Source of the DNA: Cydia pomonella
Lineage: Eukaryota > Arthropoda > Insecta > Lepidoptera > Tortricidae
Assembly: GCF_033807575.1 (NCBI RefSeq)
Contig: NC_084726.1
Coordinates: 9,610,001-9,674,000, forward strand
Direction of reading: 5' to 3'
DNA length: 64,000 nucleotides
Part shown: one piece after another, positions 48,601 to 63,100 of the stretch
Position numbering within the stretch: the first letter of the stretch is position 1
Layout: each line of letters starts with the position of its first letter
Position numbers and translations under genes: made by a program
The notes under the pieces: generated by a model
Databases searched by the model: none
Told to the model about the DNA's origin: nothing
Seen by the model: the letters and a program-made list of their open reading frames with translations, nothing else

Positions 48601-51600
48601 CTGACGTGTATGCGAGAATCTGTAGAAGTTTCGGTTGAAACTCGCCACACCTCAGCTGGGACTTTAATGCACGTTCAACTACATTATCGACAGTTAAAAA
48701 ACAAGTAACGTGTTTCTGTTCTTAAATGTTATATTAAGCGTACTTACCTAACTCCGTTTAAAAAAAACTACGTAAAAACATTTTAAAGTAAGCTTCTCTA
48801 CAAATAATCACAGGAATCCCTAGAAGTACTCTGAAAAACAGCGACGGTAAAAATGAGCTCGAATAAACATTATTTCCTGGAACATTTTGATGAAAGAGAT
48901 TTGAAATAAAATGTACTATTCCACCCTTTCTGTGTGGCGTCTCGCATAATTTATAAAGAACATTTAAAAGTCGAAGCAATGCAAAGTTTGAGAAAATAAA
49001 GAGCAGGCTAAAGACATTTATAAGTAGACCCAGCAACCACACCTACTTCGCGTGCTAACGACCTATGTAGGATGTTCTCTACACTGTAGAATCAAATATC
49101 ACTTTTCTATTTTGAATAACTTGTTTATTGAAAATCTTAATCCGGACGTCCTTTTCAAGCTTTTTAATAAAAGCTTAAAAGGACGAACCGAAATCAACAG
49201 AAAATTTATATCGATAAAAGAAAGATGTTTTAAGTTTAGAATCGTACTCTGATATTTGGTTTTTATACATCTTGTAGGGAGTATTTGCTCCGAGCATGAC
49301 ATGACACTATATGTCTGTCAATTAGTATAAAATTGTCTCCTTAGAATTAACATTGTTTTCGCTTGTATTTCCCTTGCACAAAGCCAATGTGTGATATTGA
49401 TTAGACATGTCCGTGAAGGAAGCCCTACAAAACTCTTACGTATGAAGTACCTAGTGTTATCTTTATCTCAGTCCTAGCTCGGCATATTATACATGCTATT
49501 CTCGTATACATTGCACCCAAGAATAACAGGTAACCGAGTGAAGTATCTTAACGCTTGTATCAGTTGTAGTTTCACGATCGGTCTCTGAGGATATTTTGCA
49601 TTATAATAATCAAGGCTTTTAATATTTGTCGCTTTTGACGCAAAATTGAATGGGTAATCACTGTAATAAGGTATTCGTTCAAGTTTAATTTACAGCTAGT
49701 AGTTCAGGTAGGTATGTTGTTTAGTATATGTAGATTTGAAGCTTGAATCATTTTATAATGTAGATTAGTGTTGCTGTTGGCTAGAGATCATATAAAAAAA
49801 AATCTTGTCAATCTTGAATCTTGATCGTTCAATGTTCAAGCTTAGTTTTTTTGCTAATAGGCGTTTTCCAATCTGTGACCAAAAATGATTATAATATTTC
49901 ACTCAAATTCAGAAATCTAATGAAGCATACTTATATTAGTTATTCCTAAATGAATGAAATAAAAACCCAGAAAGTTTGGAGCTTTAATAATATAAAAGTC
50001 AAAGTCCCTTAATCAGCAGCGAAGGTCAAGTTACAGAAATAACTAACAGCATTAGTTATTTAAGGCCCGTCATTAGCTTACGATACTGTGGAAATTGAAA
50101 AACTTGGTGGCAACGCCATTACCGTTTGGTAAAGAAAGTTTTTCTTTCTACTGCATAATGAGGTGCATATGACGTAGTACTAAAATAAGTTTTAACACTA
50201 ATATTATTTTCCGTCTGGTAATGGATAGCTAGATAGAAAATAATATTATATAATTATATATGAAAATAAGTTAACTAAACAATAACCAATAAAAAACTGA
50301 TTTAATAAAAATATACAATATATATATTAAATAAAAAAAACTTGAACTAATAATGTGTAGGTAAACTAACACGTGTGTAACTAATCACGCGTGGAAAGGT
50401 GTAAATAGAATTAGGTTTCTTTATTTATTTGAAACTATAAACATCGAGGTGGTTGCAGTATTTCATTTAAGCTAAACTACTAAGGGAACAAATCAAAGTA
50501 GTTAATTTAATATTTTGGTGTGCGTTTATTATATTTTTCATTTGTTTTTATGTATTAACTACTAGACTACAATAATTATATATATTTTTAGCGTTATTAC
50601 TGACTTATCCTTGTCAGTCCTCAAAGTTGGCAACATATGCAATTTCGAGCCCGCTTACCATGAGGAAATACAGTTCAAAAAATACTTTCCTTAAACATTG
50701 GGCAAGTGGCCGAGCGTTGTTACCTTAAAAACCAGTAGAGAAATTTATGGCAAAAACTTACTCCCGGTCTTAAACGGGTTCGCACCTAAAAGGAAACATT
50801 TCCTTTGCCGGACCCCGTTTTCCTCGGGTCAATGGCCTGAAAATAGGGTTACCACGTATTTATTTTTGAAGCACCAACGGAATCCCTGATTTTTAAACAA
50901 AATTTCTGACGATCTGGTTGGAGGGTCTGTTATGACACTTACCTACTTTTAAATTTGCCATAACTTCATCATCAGCCAAAAAGTCGCCTGCGCCTGCGCC
51001 TTAATTTGCTTTGTCATTATCAAAAACAAATATTTTTTTGCAAATGATTTGGCCTCTAGTTCCAAATATGAAGAATTTCCCTTGTAAAAGAAATTAGTTT
51101 TTAATATGCGGCATTTCAGAGTAAAAACTGGTCGTCTGGTCACCCTTTGAGTGAACCTTAACTAAGATAGGGGATTCAGGTCGCGTGGCCGGTAAAGATA
51201 ACTCATGTTTGTTGGCCCTTTGTGAAAATTGGGAATTTGAGAGAATTTTGGGTCCCTTGACCGATATTAAGGTTAATACCGTGTGAAATTTTGGCATGAG
51301 AACCTTTACTTTACCTTTTCGTATTAATGTATAAAATAAACACTCCAAAAACTCGCTTTATTACATATTGGACAAAGCTTGATCACGAATGCTATCAAGG
51401 GTTCAAATATCGGGATGTATTTTAAATTCATAATACTACATAACTGGACTCAACTGGATGAACTTATACTCAAGGTTCTTGAATTAACGGGTGTATTTTT
51501 CTGTTTCAGAGCGCATCGGAGTCGTCCGCGGGCGCTGGCGGGGGCTCGGCGACCGGCAGCGTACGGGTCTCCTCGCGATCTAGGGCCTCCGAGGAACCGC

Positions 51601-54600
51601 ACATTGGTAAGATCAACTTATCATCTTATAAAACACTCTTTTCGAAACCTTCCTCATCTCATCATACTCGCCGATCGTCGATATCTGACCCTCTAGTCGA
51701 TGATCTTAACGCTCATATTCAGGTGTGTGGACTATAGCCTAGTAAATAGATAAATAACAACAACAACAACAACAACAAAACCAGTTTAAAATATACCAGT
51801 TATCTTCAATTTCAAAGACATTCTTCCTCGAGATCGCGATTTGAAATAAAATTAAGGGAGCGCACTGCGGGCGGGTGGATTAATACGAGTTTTGCAGCTT
51901 GTGGATGGCGTTTATTATTTATAACTATTGAAATATTTATAAAAAAAAAAAAAAAAAACTATTTAGACATCTCCAAACACAGGTGAAAAAAATTGATTAT
52001 GTAGTTGAAGCCCCGTAGGTTCGGGTTCTTCTCTCACTCTCACTGAGCGTATGTGTGAGTTAGACGGATGTGCGTGCTAAGGACCGTGGATATCACATTT
52101 TTGAATTTTAATTTGTTGTAGGTTATAACAAAAAAAATTTGCCCAATGTTAGAAGCATCTTTCATATTATTAGCTTTTGTGCATAAAATGTTACAAATTT
52201 TTAAAGTGCGGGTTAGACCTTTCTTCGTGTTTTTTTCTCTATTGACCGTAGTCAAAAATCTGGATTCGAATCGATGAAGTCATTAGAGAAAATCCTCAAG
52301 ATCGCTAATACATTTTTTGATATTATGATCTAAGTAAGTCAGATCAGTACGAAGATCAGTACGATTTCTCAAAAACTCTGTTCTATGAAGCCACCTTAAC
52401 GAATCTAAAACGAAAAGGTTTTACATCAAACACACATTGGTCCTAATTTAAACCATCGCTTGATATTCAATCATTCATCGCTTTTCCGTGCGACAACTTA
52501 TTAGTATTGGAGAATATTTGCAAGCAACAAATTGTAACTGTCAATACAAGTTTACACGACAAGATGAATCCCGTCCTTGACCCGAGATGCCTTCGGGGAC
52601 GATGAATGTTTGACGAATGAAAAAGGGTATTCGCGATTAGGGTTCGACCTTTCACAGAGTATTGCTGCGGAATTAATGTGGGTGTATACTTTGAGGGTCA
52701 GCGACTGTTGAACTCGTGTAAAAATTAGAAAAATGTTTTTCAAATTACACTCAGCGGGTTACTGTCCAATGGCTATTATTATCAAAGATTTTCTTTGTAG
52801 TAAGTTGTTTTTTTTTAATTGTTAAAAATGTATCAAAGAAAGTTTCTTTTGAATGGACACAGTAAGAGCTATTAAGGTATACATATATACTAGATTTTCA
52901 AAGTACAGTGACTATTGTCAACGACATAGACTATCTCGTGTAAACATGAAATCTCTTCATCCGCGAAACGTTTTGGTTCTATTATTCTCGAGTATACATG
53001 AACTTTCCAGTTCGATAGAATTTATTTTTAATTACTGTTTTAGATCAGTATTTAAACTATGTTTCTATTTTTCCAGGAAAGTACAAGCTACTCAAGACTA
53101 TCGGCAAAGGCAACTTCGCGAAAGTGAAACTCGCCAAGCATGTGCCCACCGGCAAGGAGGTTGCCATCAAGATCATCGATAAGACACAGCTTAATCCTGG
53201 CTCGCTGCAGAAACTCTTCAGAGAGGTGAGACCACTTTTTGCCGTCTCACTGCAAACGTACTTACTACACGTATACTTAGTTACCTATTTACTCCGTTGG
53301 CTCAGTGACCCAAAATGAGACTTTGCTTCCGACTCAAGACAGCGCCACTTTTTTTCGGTCTTTTGCTACTACTCGTCAATTGTTGACTCGGGAGTTCGCT
53401 CAGATCCGCCACCAGCAGCTGCCGCTCTAGCGATTCCAGGGGCGTCCGACAGAACGTGGAGGTATTATGCGGCTCAGGTACGCCTTTTTCACATTCCGAT
53501 CTTCATCCATTCTCTCGACGCTCCATTCTCTGTGTCTGTGAGCTTTAGTCTCCCCTCACGTGACTACTGAAACGTGACATATGCCTTATGCAGATCAAGG
53601 ATTGTTGTTTATTTGGAAATTAGGATACAAATTAGACTATAGTTACTGAGTAACATTGGACTAACTATTTTCAACGTCTGCAGTTCGTATATTGGATACC
53701 ATTTAAGATTAATTTATAAATTCCTTTCTTGTGTAAAAAGGGTACGCGCGGGTCTTATTCATGTGCCTAAGTATGAGCAAAACACACGAAATTGTTTTGA
53801 TGTAGGTACAGCAATTTATGTATAGTTTAGTAAGGTTTTGCTATGTTCGGCGGTCCTTCATATGAGCATATACATAGAATTAAACAGAGGATTACGTTTT
53901 GCGGTCTGAATTTCTTGCTGGTAGTGAGAGAATTTGTGGATTATTTAGGGATTTAAGTTTGCTATTATTTAGCTATTATTTCTTGGGAAGTAGGAATATT
54001 ATCCTGTACAGAAAAATATAGCACTTTTTATATGTCTTATGTGTGACTTTTGAAGTACAAAGAATTAAACTTAATACTTACATTGAAAAATTCAAATTCA
54101 AATAGAGTTTGGATCTGTAGTTGAATGTTAATCCGAATAGAAGTAACATATTCCTTAAACTAGTTTTATCAGCAGAGCCTCGGCTTCATTCGTCAGTGTA
54201 CACTTGCCATGAGGTTGCTTGCGTGCAGCCTATATAAATAAAACCACCATATCCTAAACGATGCTAGCTATGAAGATAGCGAATTGTTTACTTACCTGGT
54301 ATGACCATTTCAAATTTACTTAGTTTTAAGATTTATTACTAAATCGTCCTACGCCAAACAACAACATTGGCTTGCCAAAACCCAACTTGTTATTGCTGAT
54401 ACAGCTTTGAGTTTTCGCTTGCGTACTGAATAACATATCTGTGAATAACATAATATTATTTCAAAGATTGCGCTTTGGTATTCTTTTGTCTTTGTGGATT
54501 GTTGCGGTTTTAACTAAAGTTTAGTACGATGTATATTATTATGTATTTCAGTATAGTTAACTATCCTCTTAAATCGGGTGATATAAACTGTATAAGCGTA

Positions 54601-57600
54601 TGCTATTATTCAACTATTTGAACACAAGTTTTAAAGTGACAATATAATGAGATTCTTAGCGGCTTTCATATTATAGGTAACTGACAAGGCACAGAAATAG
54701 AATTCTTTGATTGTACATTGATGATTTGCAGCCTTAAGATGGATTTATGTAATGTAAGACCTCATGTGCCAGCCATTTACTATGTACCATTTATCAGCCT
54801 TGCAAAAACCTCAACATTGTTACGGTATCTCTTGCAATGAGCCTTTATGCTTTTTAATTTAACATTGAGCCACAATTGAACACGTATTCTGTACATCTTC
54901 CAGGTGCGGATAATGAAGATGCTGGACCACCCGAACATTGTGAAGCTGTTCCAAGTGATCGAAACGGAGAAGACTCTCTACTTGGTCATGGAGTACGCTT
55001 CGGGAGGCGAGGTTAGTACTAGCAAAGATTCATTAACCTTTTTAACGCCGCAGTCTGATAAATAAGACAAAACTTCATGTAACGTCGTGTAACTTTGTAT
55101 CGGCGGCGGCACGAGCTCGCTCGATGATAAATTCTAAGCGTTTAAAAGGTTAATTGTAAGTATCTAGTAGATGTATCATCACGATTGGCCTATAAAGTCT
55201 ATGGGAGACGATTAATTGCAATGTCCGAATAAATACAATTTTAATTATACTCCTAGACTTAAAGTGGCTGTCAAAGTAGTAGCTCATTTTATTTCTGATT
55301 TCCGCTGGGAAATCTCAATTTCAAAGCAGTCAGCAATCTCAACCCAGATTGATTTAATGATAACTACAGCAAAAATGCCTCAATTCGAAACACAATGATC
55401 GATATATTAACATTGCTTAATGCTTCGTGTAGCGTACCCAGGGCTCACAAAGAGCTGACAATGCAATCGAGATAAGAGTTAAGATCAGAGAGAGACAGAC
55501 ACCGTGTGTCTAATATAATGTACCTGGTTGTTTCTTCTGCATGTTGTACACTTGGGATACATCACATAAAACAGTACATAAAAGGACATTTCGGAAGGTA
55601 CAACCAATATTAAGATTGCTTTGTAATGTTACAGGTGTTCGACTACCTGGTGTTACACGGGCGCATGAAGGAGAAGGAGGCGCGCGCCAAGTTCCGGCAG
55701 ATCGTGTCCGCCGTGCAGTACTGCCATCAGAAGCGCATCATACACAGGGATCTCAAGGTTACCATCATATTAGCTGCTTTTATCCATCAGTTACCCACTT
55801 CAGATCCTAATCGCAGTGTCAAAAGAACACGGACTTAACGTCACTAAGACGAAACGAGACCCTATAGCTAGCCGATCATTGTTGATACAAACCCTCTAAG
55901 TCACAGGGTCTCAAGGTGATCAAAATACTGCAGGGTTTTAACTTCTCAAGTCCCAGGTATAGACAACACCAAAAACTACTTATTCCCAATGCGTATTTGA
56001 CTTATCATTCTTTGTATAAAATGCATTTGCAATTTTACAATTCGCATTCGTAGGCCTTAGAAGTAACTCTTCTGTTGATGCGGATGACGGTTTAAGCTTC
56101 TCGATCAATGCGTGACAGATCGTATGGCATAGCGACGTGTCTTGTCATGAGTATTAATGACACCGGTTCATCGATTGTGCACTATTTTGACATCGCAAAC
56201 TATGTTCCAGGCGGAAAACCTCCTGCTAGACGGCGAGATGAACATCAAGATAGCCGACTTCGGGTTCTCCAACGAGTTCACGCCGGGCGCCAAGCTCGAC
56301 ACCTTCTGCGGCAGCCCGCCCTACGCCGCGCCTGAACTCTTCCAGGGTTATTAGCTTTTTCGCATTTCTTTGAACTAGATGCTGGCATCTACTGGTGGCG
56401 ACGTCAAAAATATTTAAGTAAGCCGGACCCAATATGACTTTGCTCAATTACAAGTACTGAACTGACTGAAAACTTGTCCAGCTGGTGAAAATCACGTCCA
56501 ATGGAGGCGCCGCCTGTACGATGTTTATTTTGGTATTGCAATTTGATGAAGGCTTTGAAACATTTTTACAGGATTCTATCCTATCGTTCTACAAGATTTT
56601 TAGTACTGTTTTCGTACCGTTTTCAGGCAAGAAATACGACGGCCCAGAAGTAGACGTGTGGTCGCTGGGTGTGATCCTATACACGCTCGTGTCGGGCTCC
56701 TTGCCGTTCGACGGCTCCACTCTGAGAGAACTGAGGGAAAGAGTGCTCCGTGGGAAGTACAGGTAAGCAGTAGTACATACTCATTGATTGTGTACGATGT
56801 GTCTAAGATAAAACTCGTGCCCCCCGTTTAACGAAGGACGGAAATATACATACATTAGCTGTCCAATTCGAAGCACGAATATGTTTTAGACTTAATACAT
56901 ATCACACTGTCAATGAATTTATTAGTGTGACTGACTGGCGCAGTCGGTAGGACAACCCGCCGGCAGACTTCTTCCATTAATATTAAAATGAATTTCTGTC
57001 TCAAATTTGTATGACCAATGAAAGATGATGTTTATATTGGAGGTTGTCAAATGTCCTTTCAGTAAATTTCGCTGTCAAAATGTCCAACTGCATTTTTATT
57101 ATGGACAGCCTGGAAAGTTACTAATAGAAAATTTGTTTAAATTCCAGAATACCGTTCTACATGTCAACGGACTGCGAAAACTTGCTAAAGAAGTTCCTCG
57201 TCCTGAACCCGGGCAAGCGAGCCTCACTCGAGAGCATCATGCGGGACAAGTGGATGAACACCGGCTACGAGGACGATGAGCTGCGGCCCTATGTCGAGCC
57301 GCAGCAGGACTACAAGGACCACAAGCGGATAGGTATGTGTACATATGTCGCATGAGTATGGTTTTATAGTCGTAGGTGTCAAGGAACTTTTTAGAAGATG
57401 GACGAGACGAAGGACGAACATGAATCATATCATCATCATAAAAGCCAGATAAGAGGGCAATTAAAGGAGAATCACGGTCGATAAACAAATGGAACTAATG
57501 CAGCACCGTAAGCGAAAAGGTAAGTAATGTTCACATGTTGCATACATATGGTTTTAATGCTCTATGGTAGACCGATTTCTAAGGGTTTCTAATCCAATTC

Positions 57601-60081
57601 AGGTTCACAAAAGATCGTCGTGTCGGATAAATGGATAAAGACCAAGTACGAGAACGATGGACTTGTGTGTTTTTTTAAGGGGAGCTGATAGGAGAGTTAT
57701 CTGCACATGTTGCAGGAGTATGGTTTATTTCTTGCAGTAGGTCATTATATTATAAGACTCTGACAACAGAACTACTGGGACTATAAATGTATCCCGGTAT
57801 ATCTATCCTTGTATCACAAACATTACACACATAACTTGTGTATCTACATGGGTTATGTATGAACGAGGTGGAGGTATGGCTTGATACTCTGGGGTAATGT
57901 GTGAAATTGTGAACGAGTTTATAAAGCTGTAAGTATGGAATAACGGTGCTGTGGCTGCTGTCGGTACTATAATTGTAGCTAGTATTCATTATAAAGTTGC
58001 CAAATCGGAATATGAAGCTTCTATTTACCACAAATTGATCACAACGCTTTTATAAACTTTAATCAATTTGTTTTATCACTGTAAGGCCTCATACCAAACT
58101 TATGGCTCACAATCAACCTAATATGGGTTTTTACTGACAGTTTTCCAGTACCACTAATATTGTTTTTAACACGCAGCTAGTTTAATTATGTTTAAGCTAA
58201 ACAGGGAAATATACTAAACTAAAACACGTACTAACTTATTGGAAATAAGTTTTAAAATATGCTTACTTCACGCAAAATGCCTACACTAATTGAACACTTT
58301 GCTAAGTACATTTTGCCTCACTTCGACGACTTGTGTGAATAATATTCGTTTGTATTCCATGCCAACTACGCAATCGGCACAGCTCAAGTTGGTAGGTGGT
58401 CATAGCTTCATATGTGTTAGATATTTATCAGTTTGCCTGATTCTATTTGTGTTTCCTTTTTCTTGAAGAGTTTTTATTCATTGGCACGAGTTTTGTCACC
58501 TTTTTTTACTATTTTTTGCTAATTCATGTGATAGTCTCGATTATTTATTCCAACAGAGCATGCTTTTCATATATCGAAATAAATTTACTGTTAAATAATA
58601 TTCTAACCTGAGCATGAGCATTTTTTATAAGTTTTTTGTTCGTAGAAAAATTTGGATTATATAAATCGGAAATCACTTTATAAAGAAGCATACATTATAA
58701 AAAAAATAAAATCTTTCAGTAAGTAGTTCCCAATATATTTAGCGATGTGACAGAAAGGATTCCTTTTTTAACATTTTGGTATAAAAGCCTAGAACTAGAA
58801 TTACCTTCCTGAATGCAGTAGTGTCGACGTAGTGTCACTAAGTTACCCCCCTTTTATGTACCTGTGAAGAATGAATAAAGAATTGAATCGTACAGTTGAA
58901 AGTACAAGTTTGAACCACGGCAGTAACGTATGTCTGTGTTTACAGAGGCTCTGGTGTGCCTGGGGTACAACCGGCAGGAGATCGAGTATTCTCTCGCGGA
59001 AGCCAAGTACGATGACGTGTTCGCCACATATCTGCTGCTCGGCAGGAAAAGTACTGACGTGAGTATTTATTGTAGTTTTTAGACCCGGTTTCATAAATTC
59101 CTAATGAAAAGACGTCTTTTCCAAGTCTTTTCGTGCATTGACCCGTCTTGTGCTATCTCTATTTATATTGTTGTCATGCTCGCATAGATTGAGTGCCGGG
59201 AATCATGAGCGGGACAGCAATATAGGATATTCGCGTGCAATAGAGAAAGCAAAAGGCCTACCTCTGTCAGTACGGAAATCCTTGTGGTAGGCGTCTTTTC
59301 TTCATTTGAATTCTTTCTAAGTTGTGTTGTAAAGCCTGACTAGTAATATATGATTACGCGCCATATTGCGGAATTTCAGTAGAACTACATTTTTTATGCT
59401 AAACTGAACTGTCACCCTATATAGCGCCCTCATGAGAATAATAGCGCCCTCTTGACAATATCATAATCATATATTCTGGTCGGGCTTCAGTAGGTATGTA
59501 ACGGATCTTATCGTCTAGGTAATTTATTTACATATCGATTAAATAATGTAGCCAGAGGGAGAAAAGAGTCAGAGTATAATATTTTAATATTTGTTAGGTT
59601 TATTTTTTTCTAGCTGTTTTGCTATATAGCTCGGTTATTTTAAGCCGAAATATGGGGGTTAATTTTGAATCTCAGTGAATAATACTTATACGCACATATG
59701 CTGTGAATTATTATTAGCTATCCCCTTAAATCCCTTTATTTGTTTGGGTTAGTATGCATTTACTTATTAGTTTTTGTTGTTGTTCCGTCTCAAGACCCAG
59801 GAGAAAACGGTACAGTTTCATAGAAACATGTTTGTCATTTTCATAAATTTTTACAGAAATAAGTTCGGATTGAAGTTTTTTCATCCCATTAGCTCGTAAA
59901 GACTATTTTTTTTAAATAGTAATGAAATCATGAGTAAGCTGCATTTTATCTAGAAGAGCGGCAAAGTATTTTAATGTCAATTTTTAGTTTTTTCTAATTT
60001 AGCTAACATTAGTAGTAGTAGGTAGAGTTCATTTTTAGGGTTCCGTAGTCAACTAGGAACCCTTATCGTTTCGCCATGTCC

Positions 60082-60120
<39 letters not shown>

Positions 60121-63100
60121 CAAGGCTTTGCTCTGTGGTCGTTAGTGCTAGAAAGCTGAAATTTGGCATGGATATATAAATCAATAAAGCCGACAAAGTC
60201 GTACAATAAAATCTAAAAATTTAATTTTTTTAGGGTACCTCCCCTACACGTAAAGTGGGGGTGAATTTTTTTTTTCGCTTCAACCCTAGAGTGTGGGGTA
60301 TCGTTGGAAAGGTCTTTCAAAACTAATAGGGGTTTTCAAGAAAAAAAATTTGATAAAGTGAATATATTCGAAGATAATCGCTCCGAAAAAAAAAATGTGT
60401 CCCCCCCCCCTCTAACTTTTGAACCATAGGTCCAAAAAATATGAAAAAAATCGTGGAAGTAGAGCTTAAGAAAGACATTAAATGAAAACTATAGCGGACA
60501 TGATCAGTTTAGCTGTTTTTGAGTTATCGCAAAAAGCTTTCCCTTCATAGTAAAAAGACTTACTTTAATTAGGTACTGATTATGCAAATTTGCCTATTTG
60601 TTTAACTCGGGTGAAAGGTATCGTTTCATCCCTTGGTTAACAATTTACTATACTTTAAGCTCCAGTTTAGCTTATTGTGACGGAAGAGTAACTACGGAAC
60701 CCTACACTGAGCGTGGCCCGACATGCTCTTGGCCGGTTAATAAATGATGATTTTAAATTATAAATTGCCTGGGTATCAATATTAATTAGCACGAGGGGTC
60801 ACAACTTTGCCTTCTTGTGAAACATTAAGTAAAGCTGCCGTCAGTCGATTTAAATTCTAGAAATGACTTTAAGAAGATAACATTATTGAAAGTGAAATAT
60901 GGGCAGACGAATGACGTTATGTGAATATGTTAATTACATTTGGCTCATTTAAGGCCTCGTATACCGTATGCGATCCGCGTGCCGTATACCTATGTACGCG
61001 GATCCGTGTACGATTCCTCGTATCCGCTTTATGTTACTACGCTTTAGGTTAACCTTTTCGCCGCCACACGTCAATGAAGTATTAAAGTGTCATCAACGCC
61101 ACGTCAAAAATTGCACGTATACAAACCTGACCAAAACCCCGACTTGATATGAAGTCGTGGCGTGTGGGGCACGAAATGTACTGAATTTATATCTAGTCAT
61201 AGTCGACGAAAAGGTTAATATGCCGTGATAATGCAGTAGTTTAGTAAACATGTGAGTATATGCATATGTGTGTGTGCAGCCGGAGTCGGACGGCAGCCGC
61301 TCGGGCTCGTCGCTGTCGCTGCGCAACGCCGCGCCCGCCGGCGCCGCGCCGCCCGCCGCCGCGCAGCACTCGGGTACGTACCCTACCCTACCCTACCCTT
61401 CCCATGCCTTCCCTTCCCTTCCCTACACTATACTACACTACCACCACGCACACAAGGGAAATCATGGCCCCCACAAACATTTCTTTCCTTTTTTGGTGCG
61501 CTGCCAAATCTTACAGTAGCGCCCGACGTGACGCACACGCATAGGTCCTATACACCGCTGCACATCGCATTCAGCAGCAGAAGCAGTCAAATCAAAGTAA
61601 AAATTATATGATACACGTAACTCAGTCGTTCCGCCGATGACAATTCTAAACGTTCCGTAGGTCATTGGCTGAACAACAAATTCGGTTTTAAATTACACAT
61701 GGCAATATTCTCATCAAACCCATTTTGAAGAGTTTTTTTTCTTCTTCTACTGCAGATGCAGACTTGACTAAGTGTGATAATAATAGTTATATTATTATTT
61801 AAAAAAAAGGTGCTTTATCTAAATTCATCTGCTTAAAACTTATAAAAAAATTCGATCAACACATTTTGATACCTAAGATATTAAGAATGGATTAAAAAAA
61901 AGATTTAAACCTTCATAAGTTTAAAACGTACTTTTAAAATGATGATTACTACTAAATATTCGTTCAATAAATCTTTATCGTCATAAAAAATATAACAATA
62001 ATGACTACGACGCTGTACATAGGCCGTCTTAACGCTTAGCTTAGGATAATCGGGCGTAGTAGTCGCTTGCTTCACGGGTCATAGCGGGCCATCGTGCTTG
62101 TTTTAATCGTGTGCTTAATTTCCGTACTCGAGGAATTTGATTTCAATGCCACGTCGTAACTTGTCACAATGATAACGTATGAAGTAGCACAGAAATCGAA
62201 ATCCTTGACCACACCACCGCTCCACAACTGCTCATCGGGATTTTAGACTAATGTAATGTTAACACTCATAACAAATATGTGTATTTTTCTTCTTTGTTTA
62301 AAAAAAAATCGGTTCACGAAAAAACAAAAACTAGGGAAGCGACTTGAAACATGAACCATAATCTTATTTCAAAAGAGATTATGAGCCCATCGCCCATCAC
62401 GATAATTTGAACTTTATAGACAAAGAAACTTTGTCGAAATTGCACTAAGCACTTATTTTTTTAATATATAATCAAATAGCCGTGCTACACACAGGCGGCA
62501 GTTCCGCTCCTCGACTAAAGATATCACACCCAGCGTATATGCTCCATCTCTTTTACACTTGCAATTTTTGAGTATTTGTCTTACACGTTGAGTTGCGAGC
62601 AGTAATTAACACTATGATTGCCACAGACGGGTGTGGACGTCATGGGAAAGTCTTGTCAAGGGAGCCAACGATAGCCACAGTCGTCAGCTTCGCCAATGAA
62701 ATAGGGACTTACGCGGGACTCCGTAAAGTTCTATTTCACTTAAATAATCGCGATCGCCTGGTGTCCGGAGCACGGCATATTCCTTCGCTCTCTGGCGTTC
62801 AAAGGGAAGATATTCGAGAACTTTCCGCAGAAAGCTAAACAGATACCTACGACCTTATCGTATACACATAAAGTTGATTTTTGTATTGTATAATGAATAA
62901 GTCTGATGCAGATAACCAATTACGTAAAAAATGACATTAAAGAAATAAAAGAATAAAACCGATCTATGGTATGAAATTCTTCCATGGGTGATATTTGTTG
63001 TTTGGGTAGTGTTTTTTCCTTTCACAACAGAGCGATACAGCATTTTTTGTGATTTAAAGTGGGTTACTTACACGCTTAAGCGTCGTAGTGAAATAACAAT

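Noticed and set aside
57600..57691. Mutually exclusive alternative to exon 8
   Set aside because: The third exon-8-like copy has an acceptor-like TTCAG but no GT donor, and its frame ends in a stop.
61252..61611. Overlapping open frames around exon 10
   Set aside because: They are alternate frames of exon 10 and of the CCCTA/CCCTT low-complexity run that follows it.
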